Below the pieces are notes generated by a model. It was given only the letters and a program-made list of their open reading frames with translations. It was not told where the DNA came from and made no database searches. The position numbers and the translations under genes were made by a program. Below are positions 11,219 through 20,040 of a DNA stretch of 64,000 nt, in pieces (the first letter of the stretch is position 1; each line of letters begins with the position of its first letter). Source of the DNA: Halomonas rhizosphaerae (GTDB lineage: Bacteria > Pseudomonadota > Gammaproteobacteria > Pseudomonadales > Halomonadaceae); assembly GCF_030010555.1 (NCBI RefSeq), contig NZ_JASCQP010000027.1, positions 92,610 to 156,609 on the forward strand, given 5' to 3'.

Positions 11219-11953
11219 TCATGCCGGCCCCCCGTATGCTGCGACCTGGCCGTCGGTGATGACCTCGTCGACCTCCTCGAGCCCGGCGAAGCGCGCCGGG
11301 CGAATCACCCCCAGCTTGCTCTGGTCCACCACCAGCAGGCGATGCGCCGCCGTGGCGATCGCCGCCTGCTTGGGAACCACCTCGTGGAAGTGGAAACAGC
11401 TCAGGCCCTTCTGCCGGTGCACGCCCGCCGCGGAGAGGAAGGCCTTGTTGATGCCAAGCCGCCGGATGGCGTCGCCCATCTCCTCGCTGGCGAAGGAGCG
11501 AGAGGAGCCATGGTAGACCCCGCCCAGCAGGATGAGGCGCACACCGGGCAGCGCGCTCACCGCATTGGCCACGTTCAGGGCATAGGTCACCACGGTGAGT
11601 GACCGGTCGGCCGGCAGGCCGGCGGCCAGCGGCATCAGCGTCGTGCCGCAGTCGATGAACAGGGTATCGCCGGGCTCGATGCGGCGGGCCGCCCGCTCGC
11701 AGAGCCGGCGCTTGGCCTCGGCATGACGGTCCTGCTGGGCCGCCAGGTCGTAGACCGGTGCATAGCGCGGGTCGTCACTGCGCACCAGGTGACCCCCCAT
11801 CAGCCGCAGCCCGCTCTCCCCGGCAGCCAGGTCACGGCGGATGGTCATCTCCGAGACACCGCACAGTTCCGCGGCATCATGCAGACGAAGGCTCCCCCCG
11901 CAGGCCAGGGCATCACTCAGTCGGGCGAGACGCCGGGCAGTGCGTTCGTTCAT
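11219..11953 (-). CDS. deoR: DeoR-family repressor of the nucleoside operon
   Basis: A 244-residue DeoR-family regulator. The N-terminal helix-turn-helix covers residues ~18-45 (RLHDAAELCGVSEMTIRRDL). The C-terminal sugar-phosphate sensor has the DTLFIDCGTT motif and the GVHRQKGLSCFHFHE segment. It is divergent from nupC-deoCABD-cdd, and a DeoR-type palindrome lies 38 bases upstream of its start. Family knowledge says deoxyribose 5-phosphate is the inducer in E. coli. The genomic position and operator make the assignment to deo control strong. Confidence 0.9.
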   Translation of the reverse strand: MNERTARRLARLSDALACGGSLRLHDAAELCGVSEMTIRRDLAAGESGLRLMGGHLVRSDDPRYAPVYDLAAQQDRHAEAKRRLCERAARRIEPGDTLFIDCGTTLMPLAAGLPADRSLTVVTYALNVANAVSALPGVRLILLGGVYHGSSRSFASEEMGDAIRRLGINKAFLSAAGVHRQKGLSCFHFHEVVPKQAAIATAAHRLLVVDQSKLGVIRPARFAGLEEVDEVITDGQVAAYGGPA

Positions 11954-11990
11954 GTCCTGCGGCTCCCCTGGCGGCCCGATGATGGAAAGA

Positions 11991-12006
11991 TGTTAGAAAA
12001 ATAACA
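11991..12006. promoter_or_regulatory. DeoR operator
   Basis: The 16 bases TGTTAGAAAAATAACA match the E. coli DeoR palindrome TGTTAGAATTCTAACA at 13 of 16 positions, with both outer TGTTA/TAACA arms intact. It lies between the divergent deoR and nupC starts. A further half-site (tgttat) begins at 12012. Confidence 0.8.
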
Positions 12007-12020
12007 CTGGATGTTATAAA
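11992..12020 (+). promoter_or_regulatory. Probable promoter of the nupC-deo operon
   Basis: A TATAAA hexamer at 12015-12020 is a good -10 box, and 17 bases upstream the -35 region (gttaga) falls inside the DeoR palindrome. Repressor binding would therefore block polymerase directly. The -35 match is weak, so the promoter is inferred mainly from the -10 and layout. Confidence 0.5.
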
Positions 12021-12080
12021 TTTCACCTTACACGCATCCGGATGCCTGCCACCCAGGCCGACCAGCCAGATAGGTGCCCC

Positions 12081-13349
12081 ATGACCCTCTTCATGAGCCT
12101 GGTGGGAATGGTGACCCTCGTGGTCATCGCCCTCGTCTTCTCCTACGATCGCCGCGCCATCCGCATGAGGACCGTTGTCGGGGCCTTCACCATCCAGGCC
12201 GGCATCGGCGCCTTCGTGCTCTACGTGCCCTTCGGCCAGACCGTGCTCAAGACCCTCTCCGACGCCGTCAGCCAGGTGGTCCTGTACGCCAACGACGGCA
12301 TCGGCTTCGTCTTCGGCAGCCTTGCCGAGGTGGACAGCGTCGGCTTCGTCTTCGCCATCAAGGTGCTGCCGGTGATCATCTTCTTCTCCTCGCTGATCGC
12401 CGTGCTCTACTATCTGGGTATCATGCAGTGGGTGATCCGCCTGCTCGGTGGCGCCCTGCAGAAGGCGCTGGGCACCTCGCGCACCGAGTCGCTCTCCGCC
12501 ACCGCCAACATCTTCGTCGGCCAGACCGAGGCGCCGCTGGTGGTGCGCCCCTTCATCGCCCGCATGACCCCCTCGCAGCTGTTCGCGGTGATGTGCGGCG
12601 GCCTGGCCTCGGTGGCCGGTTCGGTGCTGGCCGGCTACGCCGCCATGGGCGTGCCCATGGAGTACCTGGTCGCCGCCTCCTTCATGGCCGCCCCGGGCGG
12701 GCTGCTGTTCGCCAAGCTGATCATGCCCGAGACTCGCGAGCCCGAGGACAGCGTGTCGAAGATCGAGGAAGAACGGGAGGAGGATGCGGACAAGCCCAGT
12801 AACGTCATCGACGCCGCCGCCGCCGGGGCCTCCTCGGGGCTGATGCTGGCAGCCAACATCGGCGCCATGCTGCTGGCCTTCATCGGCCTGATCGCGCTGA
12901 TCAACGGCATGCTCGGTGGCATCGGCGGCTGGTTCGGCCTCGAGCAGCTGAGCCTGGAGTGGCTGCTCGGCTGGCTCTTCGCCCCGCTGGCCTTCCTGCT
13001 CGGCGTGCCCTGGGAGGAGGCGACCCTGGCCGGCTCCTTCATCGGCCAGAAGGTCGTGGTCAACGAGTTCGTGGCCTTCATCAACCTTGGCCCCTACCTG
13101 AGCGGCGAGGAGATGGTGGCCGCCACCGGCCAGGCGATGACGCCCCACACCATGGCGATCCTGTCGTTTGCCCTGTGCGGCTTCGCCAACCTCTCCTCCA
13201 TCGCCATCCTGCTCGGGGGGCTGGGCAGCATCGCACCGAGCCGCCGCCACGAGATCGCCCGCTTCGGCCTCAAGGCGGTGCTGGCCGGCACCCTCTCCAA
13301 CCTGATGTCAGCCTCCATCGCCGGCTTCTTTCTCGCCCTGAGTGGTTGA
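12081..13349 (+). CDS. nupC: Concentrative nucleoside transporter NupC/CNT family
   Basis: 422 residues from the ATG at 12081; an in-frame ATG at 12042 would add 13 polar residues. It is a multi-helix inner-membrane protein. Core CNT motifs are [12 protein letters not shown] (the QxE substrate site), [13 protein letters not shown] and [21 protein letters not shown]. Family members import nucleosides with H+ or Na+; a Na+-coupled form would suit a halophile but cannot be told here. It heads the salvage operon, about 97 bases before deoC, under the DeoR operator. Confidence 0.92.
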   Translation: MTLFMSLVGMVTLVVIALVFSYDRRAIRMRTVVGAFTIQAGIGAFVLYVPFGQTVLKTLSDAVSQVVLYANDGIGFVFGSLAEVDSVGFVFAIKVLPVIIFFSSLIAVLYYLGIMQWVIRLLGGALQKALGTSRTESLSATANIFVGQTEAPLVVRPFIARMTPSQLFAVMCGGLASVAGSVLAGYAAMGVPMEYLVAASFMAAPGGLLFAKLIMPETREPEDSVSKIEEEREEDADKPSNVIDAAAAGASSGLMLAANIGAMLLAFIGLIALINGMLGGIGGWFGLEQLSLEWLLGWLFAPLAFLLGVPWEEATLAGSFIGQKVVVNEFVAFINLGPYLSGEEMVAATGQAMTPHTMAILSFALCGFANLSSIAILLGGLGSIAPSRRHEIARFGLKAVLAGTLSNLMSASIAGFFLALSG

Positions 13350-13445
13350 GAATGAGGGCTGAGAAGGGTGTCTGAGGGCACAGACGACAGACACACGCCG
13401 CGGCCGGCGCCGCGGCTCCGACATCCCCGTTCACAGGACGCTTCC

Positions 13446-14222
13446 ATGACCGAACTGCAGCAGGCCGCGCGCCAGGCCCTGGCGCTGATGGACCTCACCA
13501 GCCTCAACGACGACGACAGCGACGCCACCATCGAGGCGCTCTGCCAGCAGGCGAAGACGCCTGCCGGCACGCCGGCGGCGGTCTGCGTCTTCCCAGCCTT
13601 CGTGGTCACCGCACGGCGTGCGCTGAAGGCCCATGGCCTCGAGGGCATCGTCAAGGTAGTAACAGTCACTAACTTCCCCCACGGCGGCGACGACATCATG
13701 GCCGCCGCCCGCGAGACCCGAGCGGCCGCGGCCTCCGGCGCCGATGAAGTCGACGTGGTCTTTCCCTGGCGTGCCCTGATGGCCGGCGACGAGGAGACCG
13801 GCCGCGAGTTGGTCGCGGCCTGCAAGCAGGCCGCCGGCGATGCGCTGCTCAAGGTGATCCTGGAGACCGGTGAGTTGAAGGACCCTGCCCTGATCCGCCG
13901 CGCCAGTGAACTTGCCCTGGAGGGCGGCGCCGATTTCCTCAAGACCTCCACCGGCAAGGTGACGGTCAATGCCACCCTGGAAGCGGCCGAGATCCTGCTG
14001 CGCGCGATCCGCGACAGCGGCCGCGACGTGGGCTTCAAGGCCGCCGGCGGCGTGCGCACCGTCGAGGACGCCCTGGCCTACCTGCAACTCGCCGAACGCC
14101 TGATGGGCGTGGCGTGGATCACCCCGGCCCACTTCCGCTTCGGCGCCTCGGCACTGCTCGGCAACCTGCTGCAGACCCTGCGGGCCGACGGAGACGGCAA
14201 CGCGACGTCCGGGGGCTACTGA
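13446..14222 (+). CDS. deoC: Deoxyribose-phosphate aldolase
   Basis: 258 residues, matching the 259 of E. coli DeoC (class I aldolase). It cleaves 2-deoxyribose 5-phosphate to acetaldehyde and glyceraldehyde 3-phosphate. The Schiff-base lysine lies in [15 protein letters not shown], and the second active-site lysine in [11 protein letters not shown]. The TGA stop overlaps the deoA ATG (TGATG), a sign of coupled translation. An upstream in-frame ATG at 13368 gives a basic, unrelated leader and is rejected. Confidence 0.96.
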   Translation: MTELQQAARQALALMDLTSLNDDDSDATIEALCQQAKTPAGTPAAVCVFPAFVVTARRALKAHGLEGIVKVVTVTNFPHGGDDIMAAARETRAAAASGADEVDVVFPWRALMAGDEETGRELVAACKQAAGDALLKVILETGELKDPALIRRASELALEGGADFLKTSTGKVTVNATLEAAEILLRAIRDSGRDVGFKAAGGVRTVEDALAYLQLAERLMGVAWITPAHFRFGASALLGNLLQTLRADGDGNATSGGY

Positions 14223-15562
14223 TGGGCGCCCTGGCTCTTCCCCAGGAGCTGATCCGCGCCAAGCGTGACGGCCGTGCGCTCGGCCGCGAGGCGATCCAGC
14301 AGCTGGTCGCCGGCATCCGAGAAGGCAGCCTCTCGGATGCCCAGCTGGGGGCCCTGGCCATGGCAATCTTCCTGCGGGGCATGGACGGCGAGGAGACGGT
14401 GGCGCTCACCGAGGCGATCCGCGACTCCGGCGAGGTGCTCGACTGGTCCGGCCTCGACCTGCCGGGACCGGTGCTCGACAAGCACTCCACCGGCGGCGTG
14501 GGCGATCTCGTCTCGCTGGTACTCGGGCCCTGGGTCGCCGCCTGCAGCGGGCACGTGCCGATGGTCTCCGGTCGCGGCCTCGGCCACACCGGCGGCACCC
14601 TGGACAAGCTCGAGGCGATCCCCGGCTACTCGGTCACCCCGGACACCGCCACCTTCCGCCGCCTGGTCAAGGAGGTGGGCGTGGCGATCATCGGCCAGAC
14701 CGCCGACCTCGCCCCGGCCGACCGGCGCCTCTATGCGGTGCGCGACGTCACCGCCACCGTGGAGTCGCTGCCGCTGATCGTCAGCTCGATCCTCGGCAAG
14801 AAGCTGGCCTGTGGCCTGGATGCCCTGGTGATGGACGTCAAGACCGGCAGCGGGGCCTTCATGCCCACCGCGGAAGCCTCCAGAGAGTTGGCGCAAACCA
14901 TCGCCGAGGTGGCCAGCCAGGCCGGCACGCCGACCACCGCCCTGGTCACCGACATGAGCCAGCCACTGGCCCCCTGCGCCGGCAACGCCATCGAGGTGCG
15001 CGAGGCGCTCCGGCTGCTCGGCGGCGAGAAGTGCCACGGCCGCCTGCTGGCGGTGACCCGCGACCTGGCCGCCGAACTCCTGCTGGCCGGCCGGCTGGCC
15101 GACTCCCGGGACACGGCCATGGCGCGACTCGACGAGGCGCTGGCCTCGGGTGCGGCCGCCGAGCGCTTCGCGCGCATGGTGGCAGGCCTCGGCGGGCCCG
15201 GAGATCTGCTCGAACGCCCCGGCCACTACCTGCCCGAGGCGCCGGTGACACGCGCGGTGCATGCCGCATCCCCGGGCCGGGTCCAGGCCATGGACACCCG
15301 CGCCCTGGGCCTGGCCGTGGTGGCCCTCGGCGGCGGCCGTCGCGCCCCCGGCGAGGCCATCGACCCCGCGGTCGGGCTGTCGCGCATCGCCGCCCTGGGC
15401 GAGGCGGTGGACGCCGAACGCCCGCTGGCGCTGGTCCACGCCGCCTGCGCCGCGGACGCCGACCGGGCCGCCCGGCAGGTCCGCGAGGCCATCAAGGTAG
15501 GCGACGGCCCTGCCACGCCCCCACCCCTCGTCCATGACGTCATCCGTCGGGAGGCCCCATGA
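14222..15562 (+). CDS. deoA: Thymidine phosphorylase
   Basis: 446 residues against 440 in E. coli. It splits thymidine (and deoxyuridine) with phosphate to base and deoxyribose 1-phosphate. Hallmarks are the phosphate-binding [32 protein letters not shown], and [12 protein letters not shown]. The start is fixed by the overlap with the deoC stop. Its stop overlaps the deoB start (ATGA). Confidence 0.96.
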   Translation: MGALALPQELIRAKRDGRALGREAIQQLVAGIREGSLSDAQLGALAMAIFLRGMDGEETVALTEAIRDSGEVLDWSGLDLPGPVLDKHSTGGVGDLVSLVLGPWVAACSGHVPMVSGRGLGHTGGTLDKLEAIPGYSVTPDTATFRRLVKEVGVAIIGQTADLAPADRRLYAVRDVTATVESLPLIVSSILGKKLACGLDALVMDVKTGSGAFMPTAEASRELAQTIAEVASQAGTPTTALVTDMSQPLAPCAGNAIEVREALRLLGGEKCHGRLLAVTRDLAAELLLAGRLADSRDTAMARLDEALASGAAAERFARMVAGLGGPGDLLERPGHYLPEAPVTRAVHAASPGRVQAMDTRALGLAVVALGGGRRAPGEAIDPAVGLSRIAALGEAVDAERPLALVHAACAADADRAARQVREAIKVGDGPATPPPLVHDVIRREAP

Positions 15563-16824
15563 CCCGCGCCATCGTGCTCGTGCTCGACTCCTTCGGCATC
15601 GGGGCGGCACCGGACGCCGCGCGCTTCAATGATGCCGGCGCCGACACCCTGGGCCATATCGCCGCCGCCTGCACCCGCGGGCAATGCGACGCCCGCGGCC
15701 GAACGGGGCAGCTTGCGCTCCCCAACCTGGCGCGGCTGGGGCTCTTCCATGCCCACCATGCCAGCACCGGCGCCTGGGCCGAGGGCGTTGCGGTGCCCGA
15801 GTCGGCCATCGGCGCCTGGGGCCACGCCCGGGAGCTCTCCTCCGGCAAGGACACCCCTTCGGGCCACTGGGAGATCGCCGGCGTCCCGGTGCGCTCACAC
15901 TGGGGCTACTTCCTCGAGGAAGAGAACAGCTTTCCCGCCGAGCTGCTGGAGGCGCTGGTCCGCGAGGCCGGGCTGCCCGGGGTGCTCGGCGACTGCCACG
16001 CCTCCGGCACCGAGATCATCGCCCGGCTCGGCGAGGCGCATATGGCAAGCGACAAGCCCATCGTCTACACCTCGGCGGACTCGGTGTTCCAGATCGCCGC
16101 CCACGAGGAGGCCTTCGGCCTGGAGCGGCTCTACGCGCTCTGCGAGGTCGCCCGCCGCCTGCTCGAGCCGTACAACATCGGCCGGGTGATCGCCCGTCCC
16201 TTCACCGGCGCGGACGCGGCAAGCTTCGCCCGCACCGCCAACCGCCGCGACTACAGCGTCGAGCCGCCCGCCCCCACGGTGCTCCAGAAGCTGAATGAGG
16301 ACGGCGGCACGGTGGTGGCCATCGGCAAGATCGCCGACATCTACGCCCACTGCGGCATCACGCGCACGGTGAAGGCCAGCGGCCACGATGCCCTGATGGA
16401 TGCGACCCTCGAGGCTCTGGACGACACGGTCGACCGCTCGCTGGTGATGACCAACTTCGTCGACTTCGACATGGTCCACGGTCACCGACGCGACGTGGCC
16501 GGCTACGCCGCGGCGCTGGAGGCCTTCGACGCCCGCCTGCCCGAGCTGCTGGCGAAGCTCGGCAACGATGACCTTCTGGTCCTCACCGCCGACCATGGCT
16601 GCGACCCCACCTGGGCGGGCACCGACCATACCCGCGAGCACATCCCGGTGCTGGCGCTGGGTGCGGGCCTCGCCCCGGGCTCGCTGGGTGCCCGCGAGAC
16701 CTTCGCCGACATCGGCCAGAGCCTGGCCACGCACCTGGACCTCACCCCCATGGACGACGGCACCAGCTTCCTTCCGTCCGCCTCGTCATCCACCACGCTA
16801 TCCAACGCTACGGGAGGCCACTGA
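15559..16824 (+). CDS. deoB: Phosphopentomutase
   Basis: 421 residues, alkaline-phosphatase superfamily. It interconverts (deoxy)ribose 1-phosphate and 5-phosphate, linking DeoA and DeoD to DeoC. Metal-site motifs include [13 protein letters not shown] at the N-terminus, [10 protein letters not shown], and [18 protein letters not shown] near the C-terminus. It starts 4 bases inside deoA and ends by overlapping the deoD start (TGATG). Confidence 0.96.
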   Translation: MTRAIVLVLDSFGIGAAPDAARFNDAGADTLGHIAAACTRGQCDARGRTGQLALPNLARLGLFHAHHASTGAWAEGVAVPESAIGAWGHARELSSGKDTPSGHWEIAGVPVRSHWGYFLEEENSFPAELLEALVREAGLPGVLGDCHASGTEIIARLGEAHMASDKPIVYTSADSVFQIAAHEEAFGLERLYALCEVARRLLEPYNIGRVIARPFTGADAASFARTANRRDYSVEPPAPTVLQKLNEDGGTVVAIGKIADIYAHCGITRTVKASGHDALMDATLEALDDTVDRSLVMTNFVDFDMVHGHRRDVAGYAAALEAFDARLPELLAKLGNDDLLVLTADHGCDPTWAGTDHTREHIPVLALGAGLAPGSLGARETFADIGQSLATHLDLTPMDDGTSFLPSASSSTTLSNATGGH

Positions 16825-17558
16825 TGGCAACGCCCCATATCAACGCCGAGCGCGGCGACTTCGCCGATACCGTTCTGATGCCAGGCGACCCGCTGCGTGC
16901 CCGCTACATCGCCGAGACCTTTCTCGACGAGGTCCGCCAGGTCAACACGGTGCGCAGCATGGCCGGCTACACCGGGCGCTACAAGGGCCGCGAGATCTCG
17001 GTGATGGGCCACGGCATGGGCATCCCCTCGGTCTCCATCTACGCCAAGGAGCTGATCACCGAGTACGACGTCGGCACGCTGATCCGCGTCGGCTCCTGCG
17101 GGGCAGTCCGCGACGACGTGGCGGTGCGCGACGTGGTGATCGGCCTGGGCGCCTGCACCGACTCCGGGGTCAACCGCACGCGATTCGGCGGCATGGACTT
17201 CGCCGCCACCGCCGACTTCGCCCTGACGCGCGCCCTGGCCGAGACGGCCCATGACCTCGGCGTGGCGACGAAGATCGGCAACCTCTTCTCGGCGGATCTC
17301 TTCTACGACCCGCGCCCCGAGACCGCCGAGCTGCTCAGGCGCTATGGCATCGTCGGCGTGGAGATGGAGGCCGCCGGCCTCTACGGCGTCGCCGCCGAGT
17401 TCGGCGCCCGAGCGGCCACCGTCTGCACCGTCTCGGACCATATCCTCAGGGGCGATTCCCTGGACAGCACCGCGCGAGAGCGCAGCTTCGACGACATGAT
17501 GCAGATCGCGCTGGATGCCGTGCTGCGCGATGATGCCGCACGGGAGGCGATGCCATGA
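16824..17558 (+). CDS. deoD: Purine nucleoside phosphorylase (DeoD type)
   Basis: 244 residues against 239 in E. coli. It phosphorolyses purine (deoxy)nucleosides. Seen are the hexameric PNP signature [17 protein letters not shown], the phosphate loop [22 protein letters not shown]-like [10 protein letters not shown], the [10 protein letters not shown] substrate segment, and the catalytic aspartate in CTVSDHIL. It overlaps both neighbours by 1 to 4 bases. Confidence 0.96.
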   Translation: MATPHINAERGDFADTVLMPGDPLRARYIAETFLDEVRQVNTVRSMAGYTGRYKGREISVMGHGMGIPSVSIYAKELITEYDVGTLIRVGSCGAVRDDVAVRDVVIGLGACTDSGVNRTRFGGMDFAATADFALTRALAETAHDLGVATKIGNLFSADLFYDPRPETAELLRRYGIVGVEMEAAGLYGVAAEFGARAATVCTVSDHILRGDSLDSTARERSFDDMMQIALDAVLRDDAAREAMP

Positions 17559-17977
17559 ACGATTCCAACGACCCCACCATCATCGAGGCCCTGCTGGCGG
17601 TACGCGACCGCGCCTATGCGCCCTACTCCCGTCACCCGGTGGGGGCCTTGGTGGTCAGCGAGAGCGGCACCCGCTATGCCGGCGCCAACGTGGAGGTGGC
17701 CCACTACAAGGGCATCTGCGCCGAGGCCTCGGCGATCGCCGCCATGGCCAGCGCCGGTGAACGCCAGCTGCGCGAGGTCTGGGTGATCGGCCCCGGCCGG
17801 CACCTCTGCTCGCCCTGCGGCGACTGCCGCCAGCGCATCCGCGAGTTCGCCACCCCCGAGACCCGCATCCGGGTGGTGGACGCCGAGGGCCGGCTGCTCA
17901 AGGAGTACGACATGGAAGCACTGCTGCCGGACTCCTTCGGGCCCGAGAACCTGAGCCCCGAGGCCCTGCACGACTAG
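17555..17977 (+). CDS. cdd: Cytidine deaminase (short, tetrameric type)
   Basis: 140 residues, the short homotetrameric class rather than the long dimeric E. coli form. It deaminates cytidine/deoxycytidine to uridine/deoxyuridine, supplying DeoA. The zinc site is complete: CAEASAI (Cys and catalytic Glu) and PCGDCRQ (two Cys). The substrate loop [11 protein letters not shown] is present. The start overlaps the deoD stop (ATGA), so it is part of the deo transcript, its likely last gene. Confidence 0.95.
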   Translation: MNDSNDPTIIEALLAVRDRAYAPYSRHPVGALVVSESGTRYAGANVEVAHYKGICAEASAIAAMASAGERQLREVWVIGPGRHLCSPCGDCRQRIREFATPETRIRVVDAEGRLLKEYDMEALLPDSFGPENLSPEALHD

Positions 17978-18028
17978 TGGCAGCCGCTACGCTTTCATCA
18001 GTCACTCTGGAAACTTCGGAGCCTGCTC

Positions 18029-18769
18029 ATGTCTCGCGCAATCGACATTCCCGCCGCCGACGGCACCATCGACGCCTACATCGTCACGCCCGATAACGCC
18101 ACCGGCCCGCTGCCGGCCGTGGTGCTGTTCACCGATATCGGCGGCCTGCGCCCCTGCTATCACGAGAAGGCCCAGCTGATCGCGAACCACGGCTACGCCG
18201 TGCTGATGCCCAACCTCTACTACCGCGACGCAGCGGGGACCGTGGTACCGGAGGGCAAGTCCTTTCGCGACCCGGACGTGCGGCCGACCCTGCTCGAGTA
18301 TGCCGCCCGCCTGACACCCGAGGCACAGTCCCGAGACTTCGCCGCCCTGCTCAAGTGCCTCGATAGCGAAGCCGAGTTCGCGCACGGCAAGGTGGGCGTG
18401 GTCGGCTACTGCATGACCGGCGCCTTTGCACTGCGCATGGCGGCCCAGCACCCTCGCTGCGTGGCCGCCGCAGCCGGCTTCCACTCGGCTCGCCTGGCAG
18501 AGGCGGACGACCCCGACAGTCCCGTGCATGGGGTCGATACCATCGAGGCGCGGGTCTATTTCGGCCATGCCGACCAGGATGCGCTGCTGCCCCCCGAGCA
18601 GATCGCCCGCATGGACGAGGCGCTGGCCCAGGCCGGCATACACTTCACCACGGAGCTCTACAAGGGGGCGGCCCACGGCTTCACCGCCAAGGACGCCCCG
18701 TCCTACGACGCGGCCGCCGATGCCCTGCACCACAAGCGACTCGCCATGCTCCTGGAGGAGGCGCTGTAA
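18029..18769 (+). CDS. Dienelactone hydrolase family protein
   Basis: A 246-residue alpha/beta hydrolase. The nucleophile elbow is GYCMTGAF, with cysteine in place of serine as in dienelactone hydrolases. The acid lies near FGHADQDALL and the histidine in YKGAAHGFTAKD. Physiological substrates of chromosomal members outside aromatic catabolism are mostly unknown, and no chlorocatechol genes are near. It follows cdd by 51 bases on the same strand and might be read through from the deo operon, but has its own spacing. Confidence 0.85.
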   Translation: MSRAIDIPAADGTIDAYIVTPDNATGPLPAVVLFTDIGGLRPCYHEKAQLIANHGYAVLMPNLYYRDAAGTVVPEGKSFRDPDVRPTLLEYAARLTPEAQSRDFAALLKCLDSEAEFAHGKVGVVGYCMTGAFALRMAAQHPRCVAAAAGFHSARLAEADDPDSPVHGVDTIEARVYFGHADQDALLPPEQIARMDEALAQAGIHFTTELYKGAAHGFTAKDAPSYDAAADALHHKRLAMLLEEAL

Positions 18770-18887
18770 CGCGACCTCCGAGGCCTCACTGCAACCGTCA
18801 TCAAAGTGGGGCCCCAATGACGACGACCATCCCCGTGGAAGAGGGCAATGGGATATTTTGCGACTAGTTCAATGTCTTCTTTCGGCC

Positions 18888-18903
18888 GAGGCTGTGTGAA
18901 AAC
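18888..18903 (+). repeat. Terminal inverted repeat (3' end of the remnant)
   Basis: GAGGCTGTGTGAAAAC, the exact reverse complement of the bases at 19098-19113. Confidence 0.9.
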
Positions 18904-19097
18904 CCACCCTTGAAGACGAGTTGTCTGAGATCGAGAGCCTCGACGAAGGCTTCGATGGCTCGGACCTGATTGTCTCTGAGATGAAATCATCCAGCAGCTC
19001 AGGGAACAACGAAGCTTGAGGCCTAGCCTCCCCTGTAACGAAACGCTTCATCGGCACCTCCACGAGCCGTCACGGGTAGAGCATAGCGGGAGCCTCG

Positions 19098-19113
19098 TTT
19101 TCACACAGCCTCA
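19098..19113 (-). repeat. Terminal inverted repeat (5' end of the remnant)
   Basis: GTTTTCACACAGCCTC on the plus strand, pairing perfectly with 18888-18903. It lies 46 bases upstream of the residual transposase ATG. The following AT-rich bases 19114-19342 hold no convincing gene. Confidence 0.9.
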
Positions 19114-19342
19114 ACCAGAAGCAGAGGTAGCGTAGAGCAGCGTTCACTAATCGGACATGTGTGAAATTCCAGAGATCGCTGATATGGCGCCACGGGCAAG
19201 ATTCGCATGAAAATGCGGAATGGATAAACTTCACAAAATCAGTTTCAGCCATATTTTTATTTTTTCCCCAGGGTTTGCGACACGACCAATCAATCACGCC
19301 GCTACAACAACTCAAGAACATGTCGCCATATGTTTTTGACGG

Positions 19343-19801
19343 CTACTTGCCCTCGTCACGTGTCAACCTCTGATACACACCAAGACCGACCACCAACAAA
19401 ACAGCTGAAATTAACAAGAACGTGGGATAAATCAACATAGTAATATCTTGTGACCCGGCGTCAAACATGAAAACCAAGGATTCCAGACTTACCGCAATGG
19501 CAATAATAACGAGAAATTTCAACAAAGCCTGCCGCTGTTTTTCAGGTGACTTTGTAGCACTGCTGCTAAAAACCTCCTCTTCCAACAAGAATTTGGACAC
19601 ATCGAAAACAGCCATTCCAATCACGATCAAGCCGATGGCATTAAGAAGGGCTGCAACAAGCAATGTTCTTTCGTGTACCGAGAGCCATATATCCCATAAG
19701 GCAACACCCATCATTGTGAGACTGATAATCCCCAAGCTTAAGCTGATGAGACCATAGACAGCCCGCCCTATCAAATCAGAAATATTTTTAGCCTTGTTCA
19801 T
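19343..19801 (-). CDS. Four-helix membrane protein, unknown function
   Basis: 152 residues from the ATG at 19801, which has a GGAG site; an upstream in-frame start at 20041 is out of character. Four hydrophobic segments are visible at about residues 15-37, 45-67, 85-107 and 113-137 (for example GLISLSLGIISLTMMGVALW and LLISAVLLVVGLGVYQRL). The coding sequence is clearly AT-richer than its neighbours and lies next to an IS remnant, so it may be acquired. The family is not recognised. The stretch 19802-20040 holds no gene that I can support. Confidence 0.65.
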   Translation of the reverse strand: MNKAKNISDLIGRAVYGLISLSLGIISLTMMGVALWDIWLSVHERTLLVAALLNAIGLIVIGMAVFDVSKFLLEEEVFSSSATKSPEKQRQALLKFLVIIAIAVSLESLVFMFDAGSQDITMLIYPTFLLISAVLLVVGLGVYQRLTRDEGK

Positions 19802-20040
19802 CTTTGCTCCGATCCGCCTATTAATCACCTTACATACATTGCCGTCAGGAGGCCTTAGACTGCACGCTTTTATATTGAACGCACTGTCCTTTTCCTTGAG
19901 TATCATTGTGACGTTCCCTGCTTGCGGCCGGTCTACCGGCCTCTCCCTGTCAAACAGCCTGCCACTAATTAAGCTGAACAACCAGTGACCTTCAGGGTGA
20001 TCCTGGCCTGAGCCCGAAGCGCCATGGGCCGGGCATCCCA

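Larger units (their letters stand above)
18888..19113 (-). mobile_element. Internally deleted IS remnant with both terminal repeats (IS1182-like)
   Basis: A 226-bp element bounded by perfect 16-bp inverted repeats. On the minus strand, an ATG at 19051 starts MKRFVTGEARPQASLFPELL, resembling the N-terminus of IS1182-family transposases. After about 26 codons (near 18973) a one-base loss shifts the frame; in the next frame the match continues as DNQVRAIEAFVEAL and LRQLVFKGG, then runs directly into the far repeat. Nearly all of the transposase is gone. No target duplication is evident in the flanks. The family name is from memory of the N-terminal motif. Confidence 0.75.

Noticed and set aside
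19114..19342. 83-residue minus-strand ORF beside the IS relic
   Set aside because: Crosses into the terminal repeat, has no ribosome site and reads as random AT-rich sequence.
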